DNA from: Terriglobales bacterium
GTDB lineage: Bacteria; Acidobacteriota; Terriglobia; Bryobacterales; Bryobacteraceae
Length of the DNA: 64,000 nt
Direction: 5' to 3'
Assembly (NCBI GenBank): GCA_027485675.1
Contig: JAIXQP010000044.1
Location: 34,051 to 98,050 of the forward strand
Shown piece after piece: positions 33,704 to 43,238 of this stretch (positions are counted from its first letter, which is position 1; every line of letters begins with the position of its first letter). Made by a program: the position numbers and the translations under genes. The notes under the pieces are model-generated. The model was not told where the DNA came from and did not search any database. It saw nothing but the letters and a program-made list of their open reading frames with translations.

Positions 33704-34569
33704 TGGCGATCACCGACACAATCAATCGCTGGTTGGCGGATCCGGCGCCGGAGTTGAGCTTCGAGATCTCGACGCAGGGCATCGCCTACGCGGCCCGCGG
33801 CGGTTCGCCGCAATGGGCTCCTTTCGAAGGGGATACGCTCCGCATCTCGCCGATCGAAGAGAACATCCTCCGGAACGATTCGTTTCTGAAGGCGGTCCGC
33901 GACGCCGCGGGAGCCGACGCGGGGCGGAAACGGCGGACAGCGGTGGTAATTCTGCCGGACTACGCCGCCCGGATGGCCGTGCTCGATTTCAGCCAGTTTC
34001 CCTCGGATCCGGACGAGCAGCGGGCCTTGGTCCGGTTTCGGATGAAGAAGACGGTGCCGTTTGACGTCGATGCGGCGGCGGTGAGTTGCTTCGTCCAGCC
34101 GCGGCCGAACGGGGCCAAAGAGGTGGACGTTTTGGCGACGCTGGTTTCGCTCGAAATCCTCGCCAAGTATGAGGCGCCATTCCGCGTGGCCGGTCTGTGG
34201 CCGGGGCGGATTACGGTGTCTACGCTGGCGGCGCTCGAACTGGTGCCGGCGGACGGCTGCCGAGTGCTGATCAAGCTCTCGAACCGAGTTTTGACGATCG
34301 CCGTCACGATGGACGGGCGGCTGCGGCTGCTCCGCTGTGTCGAACTGGCCTCGGGAGACGAGGAGGAGTTGGGCGGCGTGTTGTACCCGACGCTCGCCTA
34401 CCTTGAAGACGAATTGAAGACGCGGCCGCAGTCGGTGCATTTGTGTGGCTTGGAGTCGTTGCCCACGGACGTGGAGTTGCCGGTGGAGGCGTTACGCTCG
34501 CCCTTCGGCGCGCCGTCGCCGTTGAATGCCGGACTGCTGGGCTACCTGGCTTCGGGAGGGCGGAACTAG
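33703..34569 (+). CDS. PilM-like (GspL N-terminal-like) actin-fold assembly protein
   Basis: A 288-residue soluble protein with no transmembrane segment. It begins ITDTINRWLADPAPELSFEI and has the actin-fold phosphate-binding-like segments characteristic of PilM or the cytoplasmic part of GspL (for example AVVILPDYAARMAVLDFSQF, RALVRFRMKKTVPFDVDAAA). In type IV pili, PilM binds the cytoplasmic tail of PilN. The downstream gene order (PilN-, PilO- and PilP-like) supports this identity more strongly than sequence alone. The start codon ATG at 33703 overlaps the ATPase stop (TAATG). A divergent sequence is expected for this family. Confidence 0.72.
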   Translation: MAITDTINRWLADPAPELSFEISTQGIAYAARGGSPQWAPFEGDTLRISPIEENILRNDSFLKAVRDAAGADAGRKRRTAVVILPDYAARMAVLDFSQFPSDPDEQRALVRFRMKKTVPFDVDAAAVSCFVQPRPNGAKEVDVLATLVSLEILAKYEAPFRVAGLWPGRITVSTLAALELVPADGCRVLIKLSNRVLTIAVTMDGRLRLLRCVELASGDEEELGGVLYPTLAYLEDELKTRPQSVHLCGLESLPTDVELPVEALRSPFGAPSPLNAGLLGYLASGGRN

Positions 34570-34570
34570 C

Positions 34571-35137
34571 ATGCGGTATCCCATCAATCTGTCGAGCGAG
34601 CCGTTCCGCCGGGACCGGGCGGTCACGGTTTTCGCCGCAGTCGCCGCCGGCCTGCTAGTGATTACGTTGGGGCTGTTGGGCACGATGATTTGGAACGAAC
34701 GGCAGGCGAAGTCGGACCTGGTGGCGGCGTTGGCGCAAACCCAGGAACAGATCGCGGCCATGACCAAAGAGCAGGCGGCGCTCGAAGCGGCGATGCGGAA
34801 GCCGGAGAACGCTGACGTCCTGGAGCGCAGCGTGTTCTTGAACACGCTGATTGCGCGGAAGGGCATCAGTTGGTCGCGTCTTTTCGCGGACCTCGAGCAG
34901 GTGCTGCCGTATAACGCGCGGCTCATCGCCTTGCGGCCCCAGGCCAACGCCCGGAACGAGATTCAGTTGGAGATGACGATCGGTGCGCAAAGCATTGAGC
35001 CGGTGATTGACCTGCTGAAGCGGATGGAAGCCTCGCCGGTCTTCTCGATCCCGTCGATGGCGACAATGCTGCCCCCGTCGCAAAGTGAGCCGCTCTACCG
35101 GTATCGCGTGAGTGTGAACTATGCCCAAAAACTTTAA
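34571..35137 (+). CDS. PilN-like inner-membrane assembly protein
   Basis: A 188-residue bitopic protein. The start is ATG 34571, one base after the previous stop, giving MRYPINLSSEPFRRDRA, a typical PilN opening that would contact PilM. One transmembrane helix lies at about 18-38 (TVFAAVAAGLLVITLGLLGT). It is followed by a coiled coil (about 40-75) and a periplasmic ferredoxin-like domain. An in-frame start 15 codons upstream was rejected because it lies in the pilM coding end. It overlaps the PilO-like gene by 17 bases. Role is in aligning the inner-membrane assembly subcomplex. Confidence 0.75.
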   Translation: MRYPINLSSEPFRRDRAVTVFAAVAAGLLVITLGLLGTMIWNERQAKSDLVAALAQTQEQIAAMTKEQAALEAAMRKPENADVLERSVFLNTLIARKGISWSRLFADLEQVLPYNARLIALRPQANARNEIQLEMTIGAQSIEPVIDLLKRMEASPVFSIPSMATMLPPSQSEPLYRYRVSVNYAQKL

Positions 35138-35708
35138 ACTGGATCTTCCCCGCGCGATCGTCCTGGTGCTGCTGGTCTTGAATCTGGTGGCGGGATGGTT
35201 TGTCTACCAGCCGTTCGGCGGCTCGGCCGAGGAGATGGAGGCGCAGTTGAGCGCCTTGCGGAATCAGGCGCGCGAGCGGAGGGCGTCGCTCGAGCGAACC
35301 AAGAAGCTGACCGCCAACATGGACCGTGGCCGCAACGAAGGGGACCAATTCCTGGCCACCTACTTCCTAAGCCGCTCGACGACGTACTCGACGGTGGTGG
35401 ATGAGCTATCGAGCATGGCGAAGCGAGCCGGGGTGCGGGTGCGGGAGCATGGATTCGTCGAGGACCCGGTTGAGGGCTCCGACGAGTTGTCGATGCTGTC
35501 GGTGAACGGGAACTACGAGGGCACCTACGCGGACCTGCTTCATTTTCTGCGCGAGGTGGATAAAGCCCCGCGGCTCCTGATTATTGAGGCGCTCTCGGCC
35601 TCACCGCAGCAAGGCACCGGGGTGTTGAACATCAACATGCGAGCCAACGCATTCGTCCGCGAAGCACCGTGGACGGCGGTGGCTCAGAACGGTGGGGGTG
35701 TCCGATGA
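35121..35708 (+). CDS. PilO-like inner-membrane assembly protein
   Basis: A 195-residue bitopic protein: short cytoplasmic N-terminus (MPKNFKLDLPRA), one transmembrane helix (about 12-30, IVLVLLVLNLVAGWFVY), a coiled coil (about 35-70) and a small periplasmic domain with YADLLHFLREVDKAPRLLII. That last block is a good match to the PilO/GspM core. PilO dimerises with PilN. It overlaps PilN by 17 bases and the next gene by four (ATGA). Confidence 0.75.
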   Translation: MPKNFKLDLPRAIVLVLLVLNLVAGWFVYQPFGGSAEEMEAQLSALRNQARERRASLERTKKLTANMDRGRNEGDQFLATYFLSRSTTYSTVVDELSSMAKRAGVRVREHGFVEDPVEGSDELSMLSVNGNYEGTYADLLHFLREVDKAPRLLIIEALSASPQQGTGVLNINMRANAFVREAPWTAVAQNGGGVR

Positions 35709-36421
35709 AACTGGGCGCGGAACCGAAGAAGGTCGCCATGCTCGTCGGGATTCTGGGTGTCGGCCTGGCCGTCATGTTTCTTGGCGACGACGGGCCTCCC
35801 GCGCGTACCGGGCCTTCGACGGCGCCCCGAGTCCAGGTGCCTCCGGCGGCCGGACCGCGGACGGTCCCGGTGGCCGCGCAGCGCGAAGACACGCGGACGC
35901 GCCCGGCGCTGCGGGCCGCGGTGCAGGAGTTCAAGCCCGTCCTGAAGTCAGCGCGGGCCGAGGACCGCGTCGATCCGGCAACGATCGACCCGACGCTTCG
36001 GCTGGAGCTGATCAAGCGCCTGGCCGCGGTGCAGATTGAAGGCGGAAGCCGCACGATTTTCGACTTCGGCGCCGCTCCGCCGCCGAAGCAGCCCGATCCG
36101 CCCAAGATCTTCCCCAAGCCGCCCAGCGCGGCAACGGCAGCCCCGCCACCCCCTCCTCCGCCGGTCAGCCTGACGCCGGCCGCGCCGGTGAAACCGGCGG
36201 CCCCGCCGATCCGTCTCAAGTTTTATGGGTTCGTCGGGGGAGCCCGGACCAAGACCAAGCGGGCCTTTTTCCTCGACGGAGAGGACATTTTCGTCGCCGG
36301 TGAGGGCGACGTTATCCAGAAGCGCTACCGGGTGGTACGGATCGGTTTGAACTCGGTGGTGATGGAAGACCTGGAATTCAAAAGCGAGCAGACGTTGACG
36401 CTAGAGGAGCAGCAAGGATAG
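35705..36421 (+). CDS. Proline-rich PilP/GspC-like assembly protein
   Basis: A 238-residue protein from ATG 35705 (ATGA overlap with the PilO-like gene). An N-terminal hydrophobic segment (VAMLVGILGVGLAVMFL) probably anchors it. A Pro/Ala-rich linker (about 115-165, with a run of eight or so prolines) leads to a C-terminal beta domain (RLKFYGFVGGARTKTKRAFF; EGDVIQKRYRVVRIGLNSVV). That domain resembles the HR/PilP fold that links the inner-membrane complex to the secretin. Sequence similarity is weak, so the assignment relies on fold pattern and gene order. Confidence 0.65.
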   Translation: MKLGAEPKKVAMLVGILGVGLAVMFLGDDGPPARTGPSTAPRVQVPPAAGPRTVPVAAQREDTRTRPALRAAVQEFKPVLKSARAEDRVDPATIDPTLRLELIKRLAAVQIEGGSRTIFDFGAAPPPKQPDPPKIFPKPPSAATAAPPPPPPPVSLTPAAPVKPAAPPIRLKFYGFVGGARTKTKRAFFLDGEDIFVAGEGDVIQKRYRVVRIGLNSVVMEDLEFKSEQTLTLEEQQG

Positions 36422-37585
36422 ATGCGGCGGCGCCAGGAGTCCGGGTTTGCGATGCTATTGGTCTTCGCCATGGCGGCGGCCATGGCGTGGGTCCTCTACA
36501 TGGAGTTGCCCCGACTGGCGTTTGAAGCGCAACGGAACAAGGAAGAGTTGCTGGTCGAACGCGGCGAGCAGTACATTCGCGGGGTGGAGGTTTTTGTCCG
36601 GAAGAACAAGAAACTGCCCCAGACGATTGAAGAGCTCGAACAGACCAACGGAACCCGTTTTCTTCGGCGCCGCTACCTCGACCCGCTGACTGGTAAGGAC
36701 GATTGGCGGGTGATTCATGCGGACGCCTCCGGCCGCATGACCGATTCGCTCGTCAAGAAGCAACCCAAACCGGGCGAGACCACCGTCGCTGCCGCCGAGG
36801 CGCCCAATCCCTATTCGGTCGGGTCCACGGCCACCCTCAGCACGGACCCAAACGCGCCGTCGGCCGGCGGTCCGCGCCGGGAGTCCGAGCGGGCGGGGGC
36901 GCCCGGCATGTTGCCTCCGCCCCCGGGAGGCGAAGGGGCGGTCCCACCCGCGCCCGGCGCCGTCCCGTCCGCGCCAGGCTTACCCGGGCCGTTTGCCCCG
37001 CCGGGCACCTACTCGAATACGGCGGCGAACTCGCAGACGGGCGGCCAGGTAGCGCAGCAGGCCGGCGGCTATACCGTGGGTGGCGGAGGGTACACTGTAG
37101 GCGGCTCGGGCCCGCCGGATCCGACGAAGTTCAATGCGACACCGGCGAACAATGGCCAGTTGCGCCTGCCCGGCAGCGGTTCCACCAGCTTTGGGCCCGC
37201 CATGTCCGGGCCCATGACCGGCCAGGGAACGACCGGAGTCAACGTCAACCCGGCGACCGACATGATCCGGCGCCTGCTTACCACCCCGAATCCCCAAGGT
37301 TTGGCGGCCGCCATGGGCGCCCAGCAGTCCCAAGGGCTGGGAGGCGGCATCGTGGGCTTCGCAAGCAAGGTAGACCGCGAAGGCATCAAGATCTATAACG
37401 AGAAAACGAACTACAAAGAGTGGGAGTTCGTCTACGACGCCACGAAGCAATCCGGCATGGGCGGGGCCGGGACCGTGCCGGGACAGCGGCAGGGGACCGT
37501 GGGTCCGGGGATCAACCCGGGTGGGCAGATGCCGGGCCAGATGCCGATGCAAATGCCGGGACAGATGCAAGGCATCTTCCGGTAG
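36422..37585 (+). CDS. Pseudopilin-like protein with Gly/Pro-rich C-terminal extension
   Basis: A 387-residue protein beginning MRRRQESGFAMLLVFAMAAA. The basic leader, Gly-Phe junction and hydrophobic helix resemble a type IV prepilin/pseudopilin N-terminus, but the usual Glu at mature position 5 is absent (hydrophobic residues there), so cleavage or assembly may be non-canonical. Residues about 40-105 (VERGEQYIRGVEVFVRKNKK; RRRYLDPLTGKDDWRVIH) match the GspG-like globular start. The rest is Pro/Gly/Ser/Gln-rich and low-complexity up to a C-terminal GFASKVDREGIKIYNEKTNY block and a Met/Gln/Pro-rich tail. Start immediately follows the previous stop (TAGATG). The last gene of the assembly set; no secretin follows. 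Confidence 0.65.
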   Translation: MRRRQESGFAMLLVFAMAAAMAWVLYMELPRLAFEAQRNKEELLVERGEQYIRGVEVFVRKNKKLPQTIEELEQTNGTRFLRRRYLDPLTGKDDWRVIHADASGRMTDSLVKKQPKPGETTVAAAEAPNPYSVGSTATLSTDPNAPSAGGPRRESERAGAPGMLPPPPGGEGAVPPAPGAVPSAPGLPGPFAPPGTYSNTAANSQTGGQVAQQAGGYTVGGGGYTVGGSGPPDPTKFNATPANNGQLRLPGSGSTSFGPAMSGPMTGQGTTGVNVNPATDMIRRLLTTPNPQGLAAAMGAQQSQGLGGGIVGFASKVDREGIKIYNEKTNYKEWEFVYDATKQSGMGGAGTVPGQRQGTVGPGINPGGQMPGQMPMQMPGQMQGIFR

Positions 37586-37612
37586 TGTTGACTCCGGCTC
37601 CCGGATAGGCAT

Positions 37613-37632
37613 AGTCTCAATCTCGGGAGACT
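37613..37632 (+). promoter_or_regulatory. Hairpin over the iorA ribosome-binding site
   Basis: AGTCTC (37613-37618) pairs perfectly with GAGACT (37627-37632). The right arm contains the Shine-Dalgarno GGAGA of the ferredoxin-subunit gene, whose ATG is at 37636. The hairpin could limit its translation; only the structure is seen. Confidence 0.35.
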
Positions 37633-37635
37633 GTT

Positions 37636-38091
37636 ATGATTCAGCTCAAAGTAAACGGATCGGCCAAGAAGTTCGATGGCGATCCGGAGATGCCGCTGTT
37701 GTGGTACCTCCGCGACGTGCTCGACTATACGGGCACCAAGTTCGGCTGCGGCGCCGGGTTGTGCGGCGCTTGTACGGTGCACGTGAATGGCGAGGCGACG
37801 CGCAGTTGCGTGACGTCGATGAAGGACGCCGCGGGCAAAGACATCACGACCATTGAAGGCCTGGGCGCCAAGAGTGAGCACCCGTTACAAACCGCCTGGA
37901 AGCAGTGCAACGTGTCGCAGTGCGGCTACTGCCAGAGCGGTCAGATCATGCAAGCGGCCGCGCTGCTGAAGGCCAAGCCCAAACCGACCGACGCGGATAT
38001 CGACACGGCCATGCAGGGCAACATCTGCCGCTGCGGCACTTACCAGCGGATCCGGCAGGCGATTCAGATCGCCGCGGGGGTGAAGGCATGA
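37636..38091 (+). CDS. (2Fe-2S) subunit of a molybdenum hydroxylase (isoquinoline 1-oxidoreductase alpha-like)
   Basis: A 151-residue protein with two [2Fe-2S] clusters. The plant-type ferredoxin motif is [17 protein letters not shown] (about 35-51) and the second cluster is [11 protein letters not shown] plus [16 protein letters not shown] (about 94-150). It passes electrons from the molybdopterin subunit to an acceptor. It overlaps the large-subunit gene by four bases (ATGA). The pair lacks an FAD subunit in the window, as is usual for the IorAB-type two-subunit aldehyde or N-heterocycle oxidoreductases. Confidence 0.92.
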   Translation: MIQLKVNGSAKKFDGDPEMPLLWYLRDVLDYTGTKFGCGAGLCGACTVHVNGEATRSCVTSMKDAAGKDITTIEGLGAKSEHPLQTAWKQCNVSQCGYCQSGQIMQAAALLKAKPKPTDADIDTAMQGNICRCGTYQRIRQAIQIAAGVKA

Positions 38092-40319
38092 ACCGCGTAG
38101 AGAAAGTTTCACGGCGCGGCTTCCTGGGAACCGCCATTGGCGCCGGCGCTCTGGTGCTGGGCGTGCAGATCCATGAGGCCGATGCGGCCACTCCGGCCTG
38201 GATGCCGAGCGTCTACCTGGGTCTCGAGCCGAACGGGACGGCGGTGATCGTCGCGCACCGCTCCGAGATGGGAACCGGCATTCGCAGTGTGCTGCCGATG
38301 GTGGTGGCGGATGAGTTGGAGGCGGACTGGAAGAAGGTCCGCGTGGAACAGGCGGTTGGCGATACGAAGTACGGATCGCAGAACACCGACGGCTCCTGTT
38401 CGATCCGCGACTTCTACGATGCCATGCGGCAGGCGGGCGCCACCGCGCGGCTGATGCTCGAACAAGCGGCGGCGAAGAAGTGGAACGTGCCCGTGGGCGA
38501 GTGCAAGGGGCAGAACCATTTCGTGGTTCACACGAAGAGTGGGAAGAAGGCGGCCTATGGCGAGTTGGTGAAAGCTGCCTCCGCGCTGCCCGTGCCGAAA
38601 AAGGACGATCTGCGGCTGAAGCCGGAGAGCGAGTTCCGCTACATCGGCAAAGAGATGCCGACCATCGACCAGGCGGACCACACGCGGGGCGCGGGCAAGT
38701 TCGGAATCGACGCCAAAATGCCCGGCATGCTCTACGCCTCCATCGAACGTCCGCCGGTGCTCGGCGCCAAACTGCGCAGCTTCGACGACGCGGCGGTGAA
38801 AGGCATGAAGGGCGTCGTGCGGACCGCCACCATCGAGGGCTTTAAGCCGCCCCATGTGTTCCAGGCGCTCGGCGGCGTGGCGGTGCTGGCCGATAGCACC
38901 TGGGCCGCGGCGCAGGGCCGGAAGAAGTTGAAGGTGGAATGGGACCTGGGTCCGAACGCCAGTTTCGATTCCGCGCGCGAGAAGGCCGAGATCCTCGCCA
39001 AGGTGAAGCAACCGGGCAAAGTGGTCCGCAATGTGGGCGATGTCGACAAGGCGTTCGCCGGGGCGGCGAAGGTGCACGAAGCGTCCTACTACGTGCCGCT
39101 GCTCTCCCACGCTCCCATGGAACCACCGGCCGCCGTGGCCGAATGGCGCGACGGCAAGGTGATCACCTACGCCGCCACGCAGAATCCCCAGGCCGTGCAG
39201 GAAGCCGTGGCCGGTGCGATGGGCATCAAGAAGGAAGACGTCATCTGCCATGTCACGCTGCTCGGCGGCGGGTTCGGCCGCAAGTCCAAGCCGGACTATG
39301 TCTGCGAGGCGGCCATGCTCTCAAAGCAGGTGGGCAAGCCGGTGAAGGTGGTTTGGAGCCGCGAGGACGACATCAAGTTCGACTTCTACCATGCCAATGC
39401 CGGGATGTACATGAAGGCCGCGCTCGATGAAAAGGGCAAACCCACGGCCTGGCTGCACCGCAGCGTCTTCCCCTCCATCGGCTCGACTTTCGACGCCTCG
39501 GCCGAGTACGGGCAGGAGTTCGAGATGGGCATGGGCTGGGTCGACCTGCCTTACGCCATCCCGAACCACCGCGCCGAAAATGGAGCCCACAAGAACCATC
39601 TGCGCATCGGCTGGATGCGGGCGGTAGCGCATATCTATCATGCGTTCGCCATCCACTCGTTCGTGGACGAGTTGGCGGCCGCTGCCAACCGCGACCGCGT
39701 CGAGTACATCCTGGATCTGCTCGGGCCGGACCGCCATGTGCCGATTGAGCCGGTCGGCATGAAGTACTGGAACAACGACCAGGGTCAAGACAAGTTCCCG
39801 GTGGATACGGCACGGCTGAAGCGGGTTCTGCAGGTTGCGGCCGAGAAGTCGGGCTGGGCCAATAAGAAGCCCTCGAAGGGCCGGGCGCTGGGCGTCGCGG
39901 CGCATCGCAGCTTCCTGACCTATGTCGCCGCCGTGGTGGAGGTTGAAGTCGACGACCGGGGCCGCGTGACGATTCCCCGGGTGGATATCGCCGTCGACGC
40001 CGGGCAGATCATCAACCCGGAACGGGCGCGCTCGCAGATCGAGGGCGCGGCTGTCTTCGGCACGAGCCTGGCCATGATGGGCGAGATCACGGCGGCGGAC
40101 GGCCGGATTGTCCAGTCGAACTTCAACAACTATCCGGTGGCCCGGATCAACGAGGCGCCCCGCGTCACCCACGTCCACCTGGTGCCGAGCAAGGCGCCGG
40201 CCGCGGGCATTGGGGAACCGGGCGTGCCGCCGATTGCTCCGGCGATTACCAGCGCCATCTTCGCGGCGACGGGTAAGCGGATTCGGGAGTTGCCGGTCCG
40301 GAAAACCAAGCTGGTGTAA
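38088..40319 (+). CDS. Molybdopterin subunit of a molybdenum hydroxylase (isoquinoline 1-oxidoreductase beta-like)
   Basis: A 743-residue protein from ATG 38088, which overlaps the small-subunit stop. A longer frame begins at 37905 inside the small-subunit gene and is rejected. The N-terminus has a twin-arginine signal ([19 protein letters not shown]), so the complex is probably exported folded. Molybdopterin-binding segments are visible ([14 protein letters not shown]; the C-terminal [19 protein letters not shown] with the conserved Glu of the active site in the GEPG motif). The substrate may be an aldehyde or N-heterocycle and is not resolved. The 3' end carries a 14-bp tandem duplication over the stop codon. 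Confidence 0.92.
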   Translation: MNRVEKVSRRGFLGTAIGAGALVLGVQIHEADAATPAWMPSVYLGLEPNGTAVIVAHRSEMGTGIRSVLPMVVADELEADWKKVRVEQAVGDTKYGSQNTDGSCSIRDFYDAMRQAGATARLMLEQAAAKKWNVPVGECKGQNHFVVHTKSGKKAAYGELVKAASALPVPKKDDLRLKPESEFRYIGKEMPTIDQADHTRGAGKFGIDAKMPGMLYASIERPPVLGAKLRSFDDAAVKGMKGVVRTATIEGFKPPHVFQALGGVAVLADSTWAAAQGRKKLKVEWDLGPNASFDSAREKAEILAKVKQPGKVVRNVGDVDKAFAGAAKVHEASYYVPLLSHAPMEPPAAVAEWRDGKVITYAATQNPQAVQEAVAGAMGIKKEDVICHVTLLGGGFGRKSKPDYVCEAAMLSKQVGKPVKVVWSREDDIKFDFYHANAGMYMKAALDEKGKPTAWLHRSVFPSIGSTFDASAEYGQEFEMGMGWVDLPYAIPNHRAENGAHKNHLRIGWMRAVAHIYHAFAIHSFVDELAAAANRDRVEYILDLLGPDRHVPIEPVGMKYWNNDQGQDKFPVDTARLKRVLQVAAEKSGWANKKPSKGRALGVAAHRSFLTYVAAVVEVEVDDRGRVTIPRVDIAVDAGQIINPERARSQIEGAAVFGTSLAMMGEITAADGRIVQSNFNNYPVARINEAPRVTHVHLVPSKAPAAGIGEPGVPPIAPAITSAIFAATGKRIRELPVRKTKLV

Positions 40320-40332
40320 CCAAGCTGGTGTA
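40305..40332 (+). repeat. 14-bp tandem duplication spanning the iorB stop codon
   Basis: ACCAAGCTGGTGTA occurs twice head to tail (40305-40318 and 40319-40332), the first copy encoding the final residues TKLV and the stop. The second lies in the 3' untranslated region. It looks like a recent slippage duplication and does not change the protein. Confidence 0.9.
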
Positions 40333-40337
40333 AAGGA

Positions 40338-40365
40338 AAGGCCCCCGTTTCGCGGGGGCCTTTTT
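40338..40365 (+). terminator. Rho-independent terminator between iorB and tyrS
   Basis: An 8-bp GC stem (GGCCCCCG 40340-40347 with CGGGGGCC 40353-40360), extended by A-T pairs outside, is followed by five T residues. It separates the hydroxylase operon from tyrS. Confidence 0.88.
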
Positions 40366-40399
40366 CTTGTGGCGCAATCGGCGATAATGAAAGGCTGGA

Positions 40400-41572
40400 G
40401 TGGCTTTGACAATTGAAGAGCAGATCGCCTATCTGAGAAAAGGCATGGCGGAGCTGATCCGGGACGAGGATCTCCGCGAACGGCTCAAGTTGGGCCGTCC
40501 CTTAAAGGTGAAGGCGGGGTTTGACCCCACGGCGCCCGATCTGCATCTTGGCCACACGGTGCTGATTCGGAAGATGAAGCATTTCCAGGACTTAGGCCAC
40601 ACCGTCACCTTCCTGATCGGCGACATGACCGGTCTGATCGGCGATCCCACCGGACGGAACGCGATGCGTCCGCCCATGACGCGGGACGAGATTAACGCCA
40701 ACGCCGAGACCTATAAGGCGCAGGTGTTCAAGATCCTCGATCCCGAAAAGACCGTCGTCGAATTCAACAGCAAGTGGCTCGAGCCGATGACGTTTGAAGA
40801 GATGGTTCGGCTCTGCTCGCACTACACCGTGGCCCGGATTCTCGAACGCGACGACTTTTCGAAGCGGTACCAGTCCAACACCCCGATTTCGATCCACGAG
40901 TTTCTCTACCCGCTCGCGCAGGGCTACGACTCGGTGAAGATGCAGTGCGACGTCGAGCTCGGAGGCAACGACCAGAAGTTTAATCTGCTCGTGGGCCGGG
41001 AGTTACAGCGAGCCTATGGTCTCGCGCCCCAGATTGTCGGCACGGTGCCGCTGCTTGAAGGCCTCGACGGCGTCGAGAAGATGTCGAAATCGAAGAATAA
41101 CTATGTCGGGATAACAGAACCGGCTCCAGTGATGTTCTCGAAGTTAATGTCGATACCGGATGACTTAATGTTCCGGTATTTTGAGTTACTCACCGATAAG
41201 AGCGTGAGTGAGATTCAGCAGTTGCGGCAAGCCCATCCGAAGGAAACGAAGATGGAGCTGGCGCGGTTGATTGTTACGGACTTCCATTCGCGGGAGGACG
41301 CCGAACGGGCGGCTGGCGAGTGGGTTCGCGTGGTTTCGCAGGGTTCTGTTCCGGCGGATCTCGAAGAGTACCTGGTTACCGAACCAGGGTTGCGGATCGA
41401 TAAGTTACTGGTGCGGTGCGGATTGGCTGCCTCGGGAAGCGAAGCGCAGCGGAAGATTAAAGAGGGCGCGCTCGAAGTGGATGGCGCGCGGGTCTCTGAG
41501 TTGGTCGTGTTGGACTTCCCGGGCAGCTATGTGTTGCGGCTGGGTAAGAAGTGGAAAAAGGTACAAGGATGA
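40400..41572 (+). CDS. tyrS: Tyrosyl-tRNA synthetase
   Basis: A 390-residue class I synthetase. The HIGH-type signature is [16 protein letters not shown] (HLGH), and the KMSKS motif is [11 protein letters not shown] (about 228). The catalytic core holds the Tyr-binding [15 protein letters not shown] segment. A C-terminal S4 RNA-binding domain (about 330-390, [20 protein letters not shown]) contacts tRNA. The start is GTG 40400; the stop overlaps the next start (ATGA). Length is in the normal range. Confidence 0.96.
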   Translation: MALTIEEQIAYLRKGMAELIRDEDLRERLKLGRPLKVKAGFDPTAPDLHLGHTVLIRKMKHFQDLGHTVTFLIGDMTGLIGDPTGRNAMRPPMTRDEINANAETYKAQVFKILDPEKTVVEFNSKWLEPMTFEEMVRLCSHYTVARILERDDFSKRYQSNTPISIHEFLYPLAQGYDSVKMQCDVELGGNDQKFNLLVGRELQRAYGLAPQIVGTVPLLEGLDGVEKMSKSKNNYVGITEPAPVMFSKLMSIPDDLMFRYFELLTDKSVSEIQQLRQAHPKETKMELARLIVTDFHSREDAERAAGEWVRVVSQGSVPADLEEYLVTEPGLRIDKLLVRCGLAASGSEAQRKIKEGALEVDGARVSELVVLDFPGSYVLRLGKKWKKVQG

Positions 41573-43230
41573 TCCGCCCCAAACGGTATTTATTGAAGGT
41601 CCGCGGTCACGAACTGCAGTTCGGCGACCGGACCCTGATTATGGGCGTCTTGAACGTCACCCCCGACAGTTTCTCGGACGGGGGACGGTTCAGCGATCCG
41701 GAGCGCGCGGTGGCGCGGGCGCTGGAACTCGAGGCGCAAGGAGCGGATATCATCGATATCGGCGCCGAATCCACCAAACCCGGCGCCAAACCGGTGAGCG
41801 AGGCCGAGGAGTTGCGCCGGCTGATTCCCGTGCTCAAGAAGCTGGAAGGACAGTTGAGCATCCCCATTTCGGTGGATACCTACAAGAGCGGCGTCGCCGA
41901 AAAGGCCCTTGAGTATGGCGTCGCCTTCATCAACGATCCGTCCAATCTGACGATTGACCCGCGGATCGCCAATGTCGTCGCCGCACAGGATGCCGGCCTG
42001 ATCCTGAACCACATGCGGGGAACGCCAGAAACCTGGGCGAAACTGGGCAACCTGACGCATCCGGCCGAGTCCGTGCTCAGTGATCTCGAAAACAGCGTGA
42101 ACCGGGCGCAGAAGGCGTTGGTGGACCGGAACAAGATCATCATCGACCCAGGTCTCGGCTTTGGCAAGCGCGGCGATCAGAACTGGGAGATTCTGGCGCG
42201 ATTGGGTAAGTTCCGCGAGCTGGATCTGCCGATTATGGTTGGCGCCTCCCGCAAGAGCTTCCTGGGCCAAAAGACCAACGACGCCATGCAGCAGGACTTC
42301 GCCACGGCGGCGGCCGTGACGGCCGCGATCCTCGAAGGGGCGCACATGGTGCGTGTGCACAAGGTTTCCGCCCTCGTCTGCACTGTGCAAGCGGCCGATG
42401 CGCTGCTCCGGAATGGCCCGGAGGAGAAAAAGGAGCACAAGGAAAAGCGGCGGATCCTCAAGGACTCCGATCGGCGTCCCTACGGGGTAGGAGAGTCCTC
42501 CGACGTGCCGGGACCGCGCGATTTCCGGCCGGGCCGGACACCCGCACCGCTCGACGCGCCTCCGCCCGCCGAGCCGCGCCCCTATGCCGATCGGCCTCCG
42601 CGCGAAGAACGCGGCGGCGAAGATCGCCCGTTCATGAAGCGGCCCTTGTATGGCGGACGAGGCGACTCCGCGCGTCCCCCGCAAGGCGACCGTCCCCCGC
42701 GGCCGTTTCAGAGCGGCGATCGGGGTGGCGGTGACCGGCCTTACATCAAGCGTCCCTCCTACGGCGACCGGCCATCGTCTTATGGGGACCGGCCCCAGCG
42801 ATCCGACCAGGGTGGCGACCGCGGACCCGATCGGGAGGGCGGCGACCGGCCCTACGGCAAGCGCCCGTCTTACGGCGATCGTCCCCAGCGGCCTTACGGC
42901 GATCGGCCCCAGCGGCCCTATGGCGGTGACCGGGGCGGGGATCGGGGCGGGGACCGTCCGTATGGGAACCGGCCCCCTTCTGGAGATCGGCCGAGTTACG
43001 GCGACCGCCCCCCGCGCTCGAACGACAGCGGCGAGCGCGGCTCCTACGGCGACCGGCCGAGCCGTCCGCCCTTCGGAGATCGACCTCCGCGTCCTGGCGG
43101 CGGCGATCGGCCCTTTCGGCCCAGCGGCGGCGATAGGCCCTTCCGCCCCCGCCCGAAAGGCGATGGCCCGCCGGGAGACCGTCCCTTCCGGCCCCGCTTC
43201 CCGAAGCCACCCGGATTCCGGCGCGGCTAG
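41569..43230 (+). CDS. folP: Dihydropteroate synthase with long Arg/Gly/Asp/Pro-rich C-terminal tail
   Basis: A 553-residue protein whose start (ATG 41569) overlaps the tyrS stop. Residues about 1-285 are a complete [57 protein letters not shown] and [14 protein letters not shown]. It makes 7,8-dihydropteroate from p-aminobenzoate in folate synthesis. Residues about 290-553 form a low-complexity tail of repeated GDRP, YGDRPP, RPYG and GGDRG units, predicted to be disordered and strongly charged. Such RG-type tails are usual on RNA-binding proteins, not on folate enzymes. A normal DHPS is about 270-290 residues. No stop codon or frameshift separates the two parts. Confidence 0.9.
   Translation: MIRPKRYLLKVRGHELQFGDRTLIMGVLNVTPDSFSDGGRFSDPERAVARALELEAQGADIIDIGAESTKPGAKPVSEAEELRRLIPVLKKLEGQLSIPISVDTYKSGVAEKALEYGVAFINDPSNLTIDPRIANVVAAQDAGLILNHMRGTPETWAKLGNLTHPAESVLSDLENSVNRAQKALVDRNKIIIDPGLGFGKRGDQNWEILARLGKFRELDLPIMVGASRKSFLGQKTNDAMQQDFATAAAVTAAILEGAHMVRVHKVSALVCTVQAADALLRNGPEEKKEHKEKRRILKDSDRRPYGVGESSDVPGPRDFRPGRTPAPLDAPPPAEPRPYADRPPREERGGEDRPFMKRPLYGGRGDSARPPQGDRPPRPFQSGDRGGGDRPYIKRPSYGDRPSSYGDRPQRSDQGGDRGPDREGGDRPYGKRPSYGDRPQRPYGDRPQRPYGGDRGGDRGGDRPYGNRPPSGDRPSYGDRPPRSNDSGERGSYGDRPSRPPFGDRPPRPGGGDRPFRPSGGDRPFRPRPKGDGPPGDRPFRPRFPKPPGFRRG
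42560..43225 (+). repeat. Low-complexity imperfect tandem repeats in the folP tail
   Basis: The sequence encodes degenerate short units built on GDRP, with Tyr, Pro, Ser, Arg and Gly around them (for example [18 protein letters not shown]). At the DNA level, stretches such as GGCGATCGGCCC recur with many synonymous changes, so the repeats are old or under protein-level selection. This is the only clear coding low-complexity block in the window besides the flagellin central regions and the pseudopilin tail. Confidence 0.85.
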
Positions 43231-43238
43231 AACCGAAC

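Noticed and set aside
41590..42684. 364-residue minus-strand frame opposite folP
   Set aside because: Antisense shadow of the DHPS coding region; no domain.
42560..43225. Repeats in the folP tail as a CRISPR or mobile repeat array
   Set aside because: Units are short, degenerate, in frame and without unique spacers; this is coding low complexity.
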